From positions 14,145,001 to 14,209,000 of the forward strand of contig NC_046683.1 of NCBI RefSeq assembly GCF_009870125.1: a DNA stretch of 64,000 nucleotides, given 5' to 3'. Both the position numbers and the translations under genes were made by a program. The notes beneath the pieces are model-generated. The model saw nothing but the letters and a program-made list of their open reading frames with translations. It ran no database searches and was not told where the DNA came from. Within the stretch, counting starts at the first letter, position 1; every line of letters starts with the position of its first letter. Below are positions 10,101 to 20,399 of this stretch, in pieces. The DNA comes from Drosophila pseudoobscura (taxonomy: Eukaryota; Arthropoda; Insecta; Diptera; Drosophilidae).

Positions 10101-12749
10101 TGAGCAATGTGATCTCGGTACCCGTCTCCATGTACCAGTCAGTGATGGCCAATATGCAGCAGCTGCAGACGAACAGCGACGGCACCGTGTGCCTGGCCCC
10201 CATGCAGGTAGATACCAGCGCCACGCGCACCTCCAGCTCGGCCTCAGGGTCCCAGCCGCCGGCCACCCAACAATCCCTGCAGTGCTACTCGCTGATCAGC
10301 CCCGGCCATGCCCTTCTGGGCAGACGCGGTGGCGGTGGCAGTGGCGCTACCTTGGGGCAACACCACCAGTCGCTCACATTGCAGGCAGCTCCGGGGGCGC
10401 GCTACTATCTGGCGGCAGCGCCGGCGGCCACCACTGCCATTAATCACAGTAGCAGTAGCAACCATAGTAGCAGTAGTGCGGGCTTTAATATCCACCAGAA
10501 CCATAACCACCACCATCACCACAACAACAACAACAATAGTACCCTTGCCAACAACAACAACAACAACAGCGGCAGCAGCAGCAATAGCAATAGCATTAAG
10601 AGGCCCCTCCCCATTCTGCTGACAACTCCCAATCCCAATCCCGCTGCCCATCCAACCACGACAAGCACCACCACGACGGCCGCAACCACAACGCGCTCCA
10701 CGCGACGTGTGGCGGCGGCCAACAAGGCCGGACCCTTTGCACAGAAGCGTCGTAAGCCCGGGAGGAGCAGCCGCAAGCTGCCCACAAAGGCGGCCGGCGA
10801 GACGTCTGCCTCCAGCGGATCCTCTCTGCCCATTGGCTCCTCCGCGGCGTCTACAGCTGCCGCCATACGTTGCGTGGACAGTGCCAGTCTGACGAACATG
10901 CAGCTGCAGTTGCCGGCCAAGACGATTAAGCTGGAGAACTTTGAGTAGAAGTCCGTAGCCGTAGACCCGTTGACCCGTACACCCGTAGTTACGTAGACCC
11001 CACCCAGATATACATAGATACAGATACAGGCAACCTCTCGAATCTAGTCAAGAAGCGGCTTTGCACAACAAACACCCAACTCATACGCAGCATTTTGCTA
11101 ACACATAGACACACCTCACACACAGATACACACACTTGCCATCTATACTTATACTTAGAAAAAACACATTGTGAATGCCAGAAGAAACGAGGCGAGGAAA
11201 TTAAGCAGGAAAAGTAGGAAAAGTTCCTGGAATAACGTGGAATAGAATTTATTTGAATTCGGATCGGAAGAATCTTCGATGAATCGAAAAAAGAAAACAC
11301 AAAAAACCAAATAGGAATATAATTTGTTGATAATTGAAACAAAAGCCAAAAATCAGAATGCACATAGAGCAGAGAGAGCAGAGAGCGGTTTGATTTACCG
11401 AAAAGGCAAAGAAAGCTGAAAGTGAATTAATCAGTCATGTTCCTAGTTAATCAAGCTGCAAACCAATCATGGATATCCGTTTTTGTTGTCGTTTGTTTTA
11501 GTCTTAAGTGATTTGCATATAGAATCGTGGACATAATCTTGCTAGGGCATAGAGTGGAACTCAGACCAAATATTTTAGAAAGTAAAAGTAAAAGAAGTGA
11601 GCAATTGCAATCGGAATGCTAGGCAAATCTTGAGTTAGTTTAGTTCGGTAAGTAGTCAAGCGAACAGGAACCTAGTTTAAATCATAACCCCCCCTTGTAA
11701 CCCGTAACCCAAAGCCCAAAGCCCAAAGCCTAAACCCAAACCAAATTTAGTCAATCCCGCATTGAAAATGTAGACAAAAGAAATCGGTTGAGAAGAGCCA
11801 CAGCAGAGTATGTTATGCCATTGATTTTTATTGTGTTAGTTTGTGCCTTGGACCCTTAGCCTTAAGACCATGTGGGATATGCTATACATACATATATAGG
11901 ATAGAATACGTATAGGGATATACGCGTATCCCTGGTACCACTTGCCTGGCATCCCCGGCCCTTTGGGTCGCTCGCTGCAAACATTGAAAGTGCATATAAA
12001 GTTATTTTTATGTTGATCTATGACTATTTTTTATTATTATTATGTTTTATTCAATTATTATTATTATTATTGTCATTATTTGAATGTTTAGTTTTATGTG
12101 CAATTGCAAATATTATATTTTAGTTGTTTTAGACCAAATGTTTCTCCGCAGCGCTACCCTGCAGCGCTCGGAGCGAAAGTGAAGTGAAAGTGAACGTAAA
12201 TGAAAACGAAAACAAAAACAAAAAAACCAACAAATTTTATTGAATAAATCTTTTGTTGTTGTGATTTTAATTATAATTTGTATTTGTTTCATTTATTTTT
12301 GGCATATTTGATGCTTGTATATTTTGCTAGCCCTGATTTTGTGTAAGTATCGATCGATCATTCCTTGGTTTTTCATTTCGTTTTTTATTATAGTTTCCTT
12401 AGGGACAGAGACAGACGAGGATGCGCGAGGCAGTGCCACAAAAGATCCCCCCACAACACTCGTGCCATCCATGCATACAACATTATCTAGTCTATCGACT
12501 AAAGAACTTTTCTAACCCTTTTCTTTGCTTTGTGCTCTCCTTCCCCGCCAGGTGGAGAATGGCGATCAGCTGGAGACGATCACAATGTCCCCCGGCATGC
12601 ACCAGATGATGATCCAGGGCGGTCCGGGGCAGGAACCGCAGCTGGTGCAGGTCGTCAGCCTGAAGGATGCCACACTCCTGAGCAAGGCCATGGAGGCCAT
12701 CAACTCCGGCAACGTCAAGCCCGAGGATACGATTATAATGGAACAATAG
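6158..12749 (+). CDS. ewg: erect wing, NRF-1 family transcription factor (whole coding span)
   Basis: This span encodes the fly homologue of nuclear respiratory factor 1 / sea urchin P3A2, a nuclear DNA-binding activator needed for indirect flight muscle and neuronal development (family knowledge). Joined coding exons, all phase compatible: 6158-7102, 7214-7423, 7684-8244, 9675-9800, 9885-10020, 10086-10207, 12552-12749, giving about 765 residues. Order of parts: Gly/Ser/Asn-rich N terminus, acidic patch (GSDDDEEDL), basic nuclear-localisation and DNA-binding/dimerisation domain (KKRKRPHCFETNPSVRKRQQ onward), an acidic linker, a Q/H tract of roughly 45 residues, and an NRF-1-like C-terminal activation region ending VKPEDTIIMEQ. 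The start is non-AUG; CTG at 6158 (A at -3, G at +4) is preferred over CTG at 6179. Retention of the last intron gives a different C terminus. Identity is very secure; exact start and the donor at 8244 are less so. Confidence 0.95.
7214..7423 (+). CDS. ewg: ewg coding exon 2
   Basis: Acceptor gtggctacag, donor AAT|GTGAGT, 70 codons, phase 0 at both ends. It completes the conserved NRF-1 domain (ISWTHALRKIVINCYKYHG, then REDLLPTF) and runs into an acidic linker (QSGDEDEDMEL). The upstream intron is 111 nt, typical of fly short introns. Confidence 0.95.
7684..8244 (+). CDS. ewg: ewg coding exon 3 with polyglutamine/histidine tract
   Basis: Starts after aacgaacag in phase 0 (QPQQVNVVKINSAGTVITT). 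It contains a long CAG/CAA/CAC tract at about 7861-8005 encoding Q and H, then a Thr/Ala-rich activation segment ending IEPITLSDVD. The donor used here is GAT|GTTCGT at 8245, weak but phase 0 and followed by clearly non-coding GAAACTGAA-type repeats. A stronger GTAAGT at 8125 is also in phase 0 and could be an alternative donor that removes 40 residues. Confidence 0.85.
7861..8005 (+). repeat. ewg: CAG/CAA/CAC tract in ewg
   Basis: Near-uninterrupted glutamine/histidine codons. The CAG/CAA mixture reduces slippage, but the tract is longer than needed for a conserved function and probably length-variable between strains. Confidence 0.95.
8245..9674 (+). other. ewg: ewg intron 3, no gene seen
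   Basis: AT-rich intron of 1,430 nt with a GA run at 8441-8460, T-rich stretches near 9240-9330 and the acceptor tctttcccgtacag at 9661-9674. No coding signal was seen on either strand. Confidence 0.8.
9675..9800 (+). CDS. ewg: ewg coding exon 4
   Basis: 42 codons, phase 0/0, acceptor cccgtacag and donor ACG|GTGAGT. The peptide reads YTTQTVLSQNADGTVSLIQV followed by DPNNPIITLSDGT, matching the Thr/Gln-rich NRF-1 activation region. Confidence 0.95.
9885..10020 (+). CDS. ewg: ewg coding exon 5
   Basis: Acceptor tttgcag, donor CAGG|GTGAGT, starting in phase 0 and ending in phase 1. It encodes LHQGEGGATIQTVQSLTDVN and ends TTEDGQ-G. The intron before it is only 84 nt. Confidence 0.95.
10086..10207 (+). 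CDS. ewg: ewg coding exon 6 (spliced form)
   Basis: Acceptor cttccctccag, donor ATGCAG|GTAGAT. The split glycine codon G|GC is restored, giving YPVSVSNVISVPVSMYQSVM and ending DGTVCLAPMQ in phase 0. When the following intron is retained this exon runs on to 10948. Confidence 0.93.
10208..10948 (+). CDS. ewg: ewg alternative C terminus from retained last intron
   Basis: The frame of exon 6 stays open through the donor for 246 more codons to TAG at 10946-10948. The tail is Ser/Ala/Asn-rich with His and Asn runs (10500-10570), a basic block (QKRRKPGRSSRK) that resembles a nuclear-localisation signal, and ends LPAKTIKLENFE, which contains a sumoylation-type IKLE. Base use stays codon-like to the end (GC-rich third positions), unlike the AT-rich DNA after the stop. 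In D. melanogaster the last ewg intron is known to be inefficiently spliced and ELAV-regulated (from memory), so a retained-intron protein is plausible. Confidence 0.7.
   Translation, partial: VDTSATRTSSSASGSQPPATQQSLQCYSLISPGHALLGRRGGGGSGATLGQHHQSLTLQAAPGARYYLAAAPAATTAINHSSSSNHSSSSAGFNIHQNHNHHHHHNNNNNSTLANNNNNNSGSSSNSNSIKRPLPILLTTPNPNPAAHPTTTSTTTTAATTTRSTRRVAAANKAGPFAQKRRKPGRSSRKLPTKAAGETSASSGSSLPIGSSAASTAAAIRCVDSASLTNMQLQLPAKTIKLENFE
10949..12551 (+). promoter_or_regulatory. ewg: ewg last intron: alternative 3'UTR, poly(A) signals and candidate ELAV site
   Basis: After the retained-intron stop the sequence becomes AT-rich and carries repeated ATT units at 12025-12075 and an AATAAA at 12243-12248. 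The following 90 nt contain several AU-rich motifs with four to six consecutive U (around 12265-12335). This matches the known arrangement in D. melanogaster, where ELAV binds AU4-6 motifs next to an intronic poly(A) site and allows the terminal exon to be spliced (established for ewg; assignment here is by position and composition). The acceptor is ccttccccgccag at 12539-12551. Confidence 0.6.
12552..12749 (+). CDS. ewg: ewg terminal coding exon
   Basis: Phase 0 acceptor after ttccccgccag. It encodes VENGDQLETITMSPGMHQMM, then QLVQVVSLKDATLLSKAMEA, ending VKPEDTIIMEQ and TAG at 12747-12749. Splicing of exon 6 to this exon gives the long EWG isoform. Confidence 0.95.
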   Translation: MENGDQLETITMSPGMHQMMIQGGPGQEPQLVQVVSLKDATLLSKAMEAINSGNVKPEDTIIMEQ

Positions 12750-15700
12750 CTAATGCCCATTGAGGTCATGATCTCTCCGGAACAGAGCCAGGACCCGGAA
12801 TGATCAGACCTCAACATCCTCTCTCCTCAACCCCAGTCCCCTCCCGTTCTGTACGCCGTAAGCCGTGAGCCGTGAGCAGCCTCGAGCTGCGTTCCGAGCC
12901 AGAATAAGTATTTAATAAGTACCTGAAAGGTGTTGCTAATAAACGAATCTCTTCTGGACTCGACTCCTCGACGGCGACCGCGTTCGGTACCCACATCCCC
13001 CACATCCATCTCTAGTCACGAATCCATCTAGTCAGGAGAGCAGATTCTGTGTAAAAAAAAGCTGATCAAACAGCAGTCTAGTCTTCGCATAGGAAATAAT
13101 CTTTAACTAACTTTAAATCCTTGCATTAACCCCAATTTTTTTTCGAGTGCTGTTTTTTTTTAGAATGTTTTTGTTTTGTTTTTCATGTGGTCTATAAATA
13201 GTTCAATTCAATGCGGGGGAACTTCCCGTCGGGGCCGGATACTCATAGCTATATCGTAATATACATATGCCTATATATAAGCATCGTACGTGGTTAACCG
13301 AGTGTACAACTCCATATTTGATAGAGGATAGCCGCACACACACGCGTACGCATATACTCGTATATGGAAGATCAGATCTCTTCCCCGGGGGAAGATCATC
13401 GCCGAGATCATTCAGATTAGCCAGATCATCTGGGTCGTATATGGGGATATGACCTGGGTCTACCAGATAGCGGACCTACATATGGTATGGTGTTTGAGGC
13501 GGTTTGCAATAATTAACCAAATGGATATTTAACGAATGAGATTACAAATTAATTATACAACATAGGAAAACTGAAACCAAATGCAATGTAAACAGACAAC
13601 ATCACTTTAAACTTAATTAAATTACCGAATTAATTAATTATTAACGAATAAAACCCTACGAATAATTATCGAATAAACCAAAGAAATGGATGGGTCTCCA
13701 CTGCATACATATGTGGTGAAAATGCTTCACTCGATGCTCTACAATCGATTGTTTCATTCGATTATCCACGAGTAGTTGTTTCATAAGCCCTGTGCAGGAT
13801 GTGGCTCTGCTGCTGCTGCTGCTGCTGCTGCTTCTGCTCCCGGGCCCAGTGAAGCAGGAAGCCGAGTTACGAAATAATTCGGAAACCAGACAGACACAGA
13901 GACCAGGGAAGGGGGACGACCGCGTCTTTTACGAGCGATCACAATATTTGATCGAATGTCGTCTCTCCCTCTCTCTCTCTCTTTCTCTCTCTTTCTTCAG
14001 TTTGAATGCGAAAATTATAGACCCGGCATCCAAGCATTAATGGGAAAGAGGCAGCATGGAGGTGCAAGCACCATAAATATCATAAGTTCATGGAGGCACG
14101 AAACTAGTTTTCCACCTCTTCCGCTCTTCAGCTCACGAATCTGCAGCCCGAAGGCGGTGCATCCGAATACGAATGACCCGCTGCTCCAGTACACCACAAA
14201 ATAATGTCTTGTCTGTGGAGTGGAGTGGAGTGGAGTGGAGAGCAGCTCGGAGGCGTCTGCAACTGCGTCTGCGCCTCGCCAGCTCGCCTGCCCTGCCACA
14301 AGCCATAGGTCGAGGTTGTGGTGCTTTCTCGTTGCTTCCCAGTTTCCACTTATGGGCTGTCGGCTGTTGGCTGGGCACACTGGTCGCAAAGCAATTGGAG
14401 AGTGGACCTCGGAAACCGGAAAAGCGATTGATATCGGTCCTAAGGATATACATATAAGATATAAAACTAAGAAAATCATTTAAGTTATTAAAAGGTGCTT
14501 GCCTTGAGAATGGTAGCCATGGATTCCATAGAATACTCCAGAATGAATGGATGGATAAGTATTCAATTGTGATTCTCTCAATGAGAAGAGCTCCCTTTTT
14601 GATGCCATCGCCTCACGCCTCCACAAGTTACTGGTGGATGGCCACGGTGGATGCTGTGGCTGTGACTGTGACTGTGTCCTCGTGCCTCGCTGATCTAATC
14701 CGATCCAATCGCTTTTGCCTGCTGAAGCAGATGCTCACAGCATGTACGAGCAGTGGATGCTGTCCACTTGGCTCGTCTGCGATCTCCTCGAGACCCGTGC
14801 CATCGCCATCACCACGGTTCCACAGTTCGCCGCTCGTTTCGCATCTTGGGGCGAGTGCGTCGTGTTGCGTCTTCAGTAACTGCAATTGGTAATGCAACTG
14901 CCACTGCCACTGCGTCGTTGGGTCGTTGTTGCAATTGACGCCAGTTTCTCCTGCACACCTCTCCCCCACCCACTGTCAGCCACCTGCCCCTTCCGCAGGG
15001 ATCTCCGCTAGATTGTGTAATAGATGCTGATGAGGAGATTTATGGGGCTGGGTATTAGTGTCTCCCGCCGCTCACGTTGCACTTTCGTTGGAAATTATCA
15101 CATCTGTAATTAGTGGAGTGCCACTAGTGCCACGCCTTAAAACACTTTTTGCCCAAACCTCTTAATGAGAGGAAAGAGAGTGCCACATGTGTGATGGAAT
15201 CTCTTTGTTAACTTAATGTTAAATGATGTAGCTTCGTGGGAGTATGCATAAGCCATCGATTTCTACAGACACAGTAACAGTTATCCCAGCCTCGAGCAAA
15301 ACCACTCATTACTTTTGCCCTCAGAAGATATTTCCACCTGCCCTATTACAATCTTCCAACAACAAATTAGACCTAGAACCAATCCCGAAAGGTTACATCA
15401 AGAAATAAAATACTAAAACGTAACATTTGTTTCTTATTTATTTGAACAAATTACATATTATTATTTATCCAATGGGATGCATTCTAGCATTGCCTTTGGC
15501 AAAAATATTCTCCTCAGGCAGGACTGAACTTCATATTTATTTAGGCACTCTGGATAGGCAAGCTGGAGTATTCCTTGGCATCATCATCATTCTGCTAGCA
15601 AAAATATTCGCTGCCTTGTAGTCTCGATCGACTTTGGCTGGTCACACCTCTGCAGGTGCCCAGTATGGCCAATCTATTCCGATCTTTCGGAACACATTTT

Positions 15701-16628
15701 AGATGTGGACCATTGGGGATTTCGGTGGGTTTTCGGTGGCTTTTGGTCTGTTGGTGTGGCTAATGTGGATACGTCACGCCCGAATGGTTAATGGATGGAT
15801 GCTGGGTCTGAGATCGGGCATGGGGGATCGGGGATCGGTGTCTGGCTGGCTTTGTCATCGTTTTGGGGCAAATTGCAAATGATCGGCCCATTACGGGCAG
15901 ACCCCCAGATGCAAATCAAATAATGTCAGCGGCAGTGGCAGCAACAGCAGCTAGTTGCAAGCTGCAAGTTGCAAGTTGGGCCGATGTTTGCTGCTGCTTC
16001 GACTGCCGCATGGATTATGTAATGGGAAAGGTGCAGCAACTGCTTAGTTTAGTCGGACTGTTCGGGGGATGCTATGCTCATGCTGATGCTACACAAACGA
16101 ACCACCGCTCGACCGGCCACCAACGCCACACACACAGCAACACAGCCACAATCTGTTGCAGATGCGACAAACGAATGGAGTCACCGTTATGAGTTGTCTG
16201 TAACTTGTGGACAGAGAGTCGCCGCCTCACTTTCGCCTACCGCCTGCCGCCTGCCGCCTACCGCCTGGCGTCTGCTGAGTGCCGCTTGTCCCATTCCATT
16301 GCATCTCATCTACATCCACATCCCAAGCCCCTATCCCTACCGCCTAATGGCAATGATGATGATGCGGCAGCATTTGGGCCACATTGTAGCAACTGTTGGC
16401 TGGCAGAGCCAACCATCTCCGCTATCCACCATCCACCATCCACCATATGCCACATGCCACTTGCCATCTGCAACAACCGCACCGCACTCCGATTCGAACA
16501 GTGAGCGTGGAAAATCGTTGCTTTTTCAGCATTTCGGCAGTGCTTTTCCGGTTAACGCTCGTGGGGCTCTGCAGAGTCAGCCACAGTGCCAGCCACAGCC
16601 ACAGCATCTCGGTTCAGCTGGGTCTGGG
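12750..16628. other. ewg 3'UTR and intergenic region, no further gene recognised
   Basis: AATAAA at 12938-12943 is the nearest poly(A) signal after the ewg stop, with further AATAAA-like sites at about 13645 and 13670. The rest is non-coding by composition: CTG run at 13806-13832, CT runs near 13970-13995, a GTGGA five-fold repeat at 14215-14240, and short imperfect duplications around 15480-15610. No RNA gene or complete ORF with an ATG and plausible protein was seen. Confidence 0.6.
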
Positions 16629-16666
16629 TATAAAAGCCTCGGTCGCCGGTGGTGGTCATGTCAGTT
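16629..16666 (+). promoter_or_regulatory. Core promoter of glycine-rich gene 1 (TATA + initiator)
   Basis: TATAAAA at 16629-16635 and a perfect Drosophila initiator TCAGTT at 16661-16666 place the start at A16663, 34 nt downstream of the TATA box. The following 72-nt leader ends at the ATG at 16735. Confidence 0.8.
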
Positions 16667-16734
16667 GTGGATCCGCGGCGTTTCAACAGAGCGTATTCAA
16701 GACAGCGCAGTACTTACTCGAAGTGTTCCCAGCA

Positions 16735-17591
16735 ATGAAAGTACGTGGACTCGATTCGGCAGGATTTTGGAATATCCCAAATATCACGCATACGCAACGT
16801 TGTGTTCCCTGATTATCCCTTATCCCTTATCCTTTATTCCTTCTCCCCTTGGTTCTCTTTGTTGTTTTGTTGATTTTTTTGAGTGGAGCCCTTGCTTATT
16901 GCTGGCTATCTGTGTCTCTGTCTTGCAGGCCTTTGTGTGTCTCCTGCTCATCGGAGCGGCCAGCGTGACGGCCAAGCCGAAGCCTGGCGGCAGTAGCGGC
17001 GGAGGAGGTGGCTGGTCCTCGAGTGGTGGCGGCGGCGGAGGTGGTGGCTGGTCCTCGAGCGGTGGAGGAGGCGGTGGCCATGGAGGCGGGGGAGGTGGTG
17101 ATATCCAGATAATCAAAGTGATCACTGAGAGCGGCGGAGGCGGAGGTGGCGGCGGTGGAGGCTGGCAATCTGGAGGAGGAGGCGGTGGAGGAGGAGACTG
17201 GTCATCTGGCGGAGGAGGTGGTGGAGGAGGAGGCTGGTCCTCTGGCGGAGGCGGAGGTGGCGGTGGTGGAGATGTCAAGCTCATCAAGATCATTAGCCTG
17301 GGTGGAGGCGGCGGCGGTGGCGGTGGACACGGCGGTGGCGGAGGCGGAGGAGGCTGGTCGTCCGGCGGTGGCGGAGGAGGAGGAGGCTGGTCGTCCGGCG
17401 GTGGCGGAGGAGGCGGCGGTCATGGAGGTGGCGGCGGCGGCGGTACCAAGGTCATCAAGATCATCAAGCTGAGCAGCGGAGGAGGCGGCGGTGGTGGCCA
17501 TGGAGGTGGTGGAGGCGGCGGCGGTGGAGGCTGGTCCTCAGGGGGCGGTGGAGGCGGCGGTGGCTGGCAACCAGCCGGCGGCTGGGCCTAA
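16735..17591 (+). CDS. Secreted glycine-rich repeat protein 1
   Basis: Two coding exons: 16735-16740 (just Met-Lys) and 16929-17591, joined in phase 0 across a 188-nt intron (AAA|GTACGT ... tcttgcag). The product is about 222 residues. It begins MKAFVCLLLIGAASVTAKPK, a clear signal peptide, followed by glycine runs punctuated by Trp-Ser (GGGWSS) and His, and by three hydrophobic/lysine inserts: IQIIKVITES (about 17102), VKLIKIISL (about 17272) and TKVIKIIKLSS (about 17444). Such proteins occur among insect cuticle and egg-shell or silk-like secreted proteins, but the exact family was not recognised. Intron position right after the second codon is typical of fly cuticle-protein genes. The protein is not fused to the long open stretch upstream, which lies before the TATA box. 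Confidence 0.88.
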
Positions 17592-17837
17592 GACTGAACT
17601 GAATCCGCACCTCATCTGATCCTGCCCCAAAGTCCGAGCAGGAGACGGAGCTGGAGTCGGATCAGATCGGGGCCAGCAGAGCAGTCTGTAAATACTGTAA
17701 ATATCCAATAACCGTTCTGTTTTTTTTTTGTTTTCCTGAAATGTTACTAAATTATGAATCAATTATATAGCAAATTGCATTTGCTTGGCAAACGTTTTGC
17801 ATTATATTCTTGGAACATGGCCAATAGAAGCAATAAA
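17592..17837 (+). terminator. 3'UTR and poly(A) signal of glycine-rich gene 1
   Basis: AATAAA at 17832-17837 is the first canonical poly(A) signal after the TAA at 17589-17591. The intervening sequence is AT-rich with a T run at 17720-17729. Confidence 0.6.
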
Positions 17838-19522
17838 TCTCGACCCAACTGTTATCCTTGTCTTGTTCTCTCCAAGATCATCCTGGGACCAATCGGAAGA
17901 TCGGAGTACAGCTATACAGCTGTGGTGAGGGGGTATGTAACCATCTAGACCATGGTACGAGTACTGTGGATTCACTTACAGCTCTAGTTCGGTTATTCAA
18001 ATGCCAGTCGGCTGGTGGAATTCAGACAGAAGCCGTCAAAGAGTCATGCCTGTAGCGCTTGTAGCAGGGAATGCTGAGTTTTTGTGGCGCCATCTAACGC
18101 TCAGAGTGGCAGGCGAACGACAGGTCAAGGGAGAACCAAAAAGACGGTAACAGGTCAAAACGTCAGGTTATCTCTGTTGAAAATGCATCCAGGGACCTGT
18201 TAGAGGATTTGCCGCCAGAACGTTGGCGTCCCTATCGGCTATTCCCTTGTGAAAGTCAGTTGAGTCGGTTGCGTATCGGTCCGACGGAAGGGAAAAACCA
18301 AGAATTTAGTGAAGAGAAAAACTCTAAGGGAATCTAATTAGCTAAATCCAAGATTCGACTGCGAGATTCTTGGTTGAAGGCGAGTGGGCTGTTCAGTCGT
18401 CAGAAGCCGTATAGCGCTGAGTCCGGTTGGGGTAAGTGCTGCGGAGGAGAAGAGAAGGGCTAAAGGAGAATAAAGAGTTGTCCCATTTGTAGTCTTGGCG
18501 CTTAGAAATCGAGGTAATCAGTGCGGATTCGATCGTCCAAGGAAGCCAGCCAGCAGACAACAGCAGCCGCAAGCCTAACAAAGCGGCGTTTAAATTTTTG
18601 GGACTGTCTGGAAAGCGCTCAGCCATCGGAGAAGCGAGCGTGGAAGCAGAGGGAGAAGATATTTGGGCAACGCTCGGTCCCCCCCAAGCGGCTAGCTTTC
18701 CGAGGCGTTGGCGTCGGCACTTTAGTAGTCGAGCGCGACGCGACAGAAAAGGAGGGCCCGTCCCTTGGTCGCGAGCAGATCGGCGGAGAGAAAGTGTTAA
18801 TCTAGCACCGTCGGAGATTGGCCGTTTGGCCTTTTCTTTGCTTTCGCGTACCCTTCACCTGCAGAAGCAGGGGAAAAGAATTTGTGCGGTTCCCTTTCGC
18901 CCAGGAGGTGGAAAGGAAACATAGATAACAGTCGGGAGAAATAAAATAGGGAAAAAAAGAGGAAGCAACGGATTGACAGAGTGATTGTATTCGTGTTCGT
19001 AAATGTATAATTAATTTTGATCTCGGTGCGGAGTTATTTAGGAGAGAATTAGATTTGATTCCGGTAGTGGCTTCTCGTGACTCTCGCCGATCTGCAAATA
19101 TGATTTCCCCCTACCTTGTGCCATTTTAAGTGTTCTTCCTCCACAGCAGCTTTAGGTATTCATCGAGGAAAGCGCTTTCGCCGATGGAGCCATAAACTGG
19201 AGAAAAGGTATGAGTGGACTTAAATTTTGTTATTAATAAAGTACAACTTGAAGCAAGGGAATTAGGGCCGGTCGGTGAGCGGGAGGGAGAAGTGCCCACT
19301 CGAATTGGCTTCTGAACATTACGGAGTCAGCAAGCAAGTTAGTTTGTCCATTTCGGACTTATTTAGTATATCGTTTGTATTACACATAGCCAAGTATTTG
19401 TAGGAATTTTTCACATATATTTTCATTTAGCTACTCTTTTAATATGGGGAATTATATTATGGTATTTGCGGGTAATACTAGTGTTTTAGCCAGTAAGTGA
19501 ATAAACTTTATAATGTGTTAAT
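17838..19522. other. Gene-like but unclassified region
   Basis: Relatively GC-rich from 18050 to 18930 with overlapping open frames and no ATG protein I recognise. An acceptor-like ctccacag ends at 19146 and is followed by a short open frame to TAA at 19221-19223, with AATAAA only 12 nt later (19235-19240), which looks like the end of a plus-strand transcript. The stretch at about 18100-18150 is similar to one at 20921-20965, so part of the region may be repeat-derived. No long terminal repeats or transposase were recognised. Confidence 0.35.
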
Positions 19523-19887
19523 CTACCGTTTTGCTTTCGCTGGCAAATTCCCCATGTAGGACGTCCCGGACAAAGGGGCCATTCCGTCATTAAATCGAAC
19601 GGTTTGGAATGGCCATGGTAGGGCGGGCGACACGACCTCGACAACACCAGAGGCGGAGTTGAGATACCATTCCAGCACAAATCCACAATTCTATCTAGGG
19701 ATAAACAGTGTCTCCCGGTTAAGCATTTTCGTCGTGACACGCTACTTCATTCGCGGTATAATGCGTATAGGCCACCAGCAGGAGGAGGGGCAAGAACATC
19801 ACTCCAATAGCCGACGAGCAGAGGCCGGAAACCCAAAGCGTGTGCTCCCCTTCGCTGAACAACAGCTAGCCTGGCAGGATTTATATA
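19523..19887 (-). CDS. Candidate small secreted-protein gene
   Basis: On the minus strand a TATATAAA box (19887-19880) is followed 31 nt later by an initiator TTCAGC with A at 19856, a 57-nt leader and ATG at 19799-19797. Exon 1 (19799-19746) encodes MFLPLLLLVAYTHYTANE, a hydrophobic signal peptide. A 55-nt intron (19745-19691: GTAGCG, branch-like CTTAAC, ...CTAGATAG) leads to exon 2 (19690-19523), about 55 residues starting NCGFVLEWYLNSASG and ending MGNLPAKAKR, then TAG. Total about 73 residues. I do not recognise the family. The donor is weak and an AG four bases earlier would shift the frame to an earlier stop, so the C-terminal half is uncertain; unspliced, the frame closes after 26 residues. 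Coordinates include the TATA box. Confidence 0.45.
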
Positions 19888-20399
19888 CACAGACGTGCGT
19901 AGGTGATACGTTACATGCCATTTGCTGATCTGACAAGGAATAACGTTATATTGGCATGACATGGACAGGGCGATAGTTGGGCCAGCTGGGTCGAAGCGCC
20001 AATTATCGAAATCCTGGAGAGCCTCCAGTGCGGTGGTCTCGGGAGCAGCGGAACAGAAGGGACTGTCGAATCGCATCCCCTTATATACTCGTATGTTGCC
20101 TCATTATTGCCATAGTTGGTCCGGTGGCGATCTAGCATAAAGTCATACTGAAGCCATTCGGACTAAGCAGGTCAGGTCAGCCGATATTGCCCACTAAAAG
20201 TTCATGAAGATCTGAGTCGCGATGGGTTTCGGATCCTGGACAGAGCAGAGAGATGTACTAGGCGACAACTGCACCACCCCAGGACTGGATAGTTCCTCTC
20301 TATCTAGAGCTCTTCATAGGGGTCCCAGGGATATAATAATTAAATATTGCATTCTGCAATAAACAATAAAGCAATAAACAGGTAATTTAATTCACCAAG

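Noticed and set aside
13792..14040. Leucine-run open frame resembling a signal peptide
   Set aside because: It comes from a CTG repeat, has only a GTG start, and no promoter or splice support.
15427..15621. Hydrophobic 64-codon open frame
   Set aside because: No ATG at a plausible position, and its two hydrophobic parts come from a short imperfect DNA duplication.
16074..16740. Long open frame running into the glycine-rich gene 1
   Set aside because: It lies upstream of the TATA box and crosses the intron; the signal peptide after ATG 16735 and the intron at 16741-16928 define the real start.
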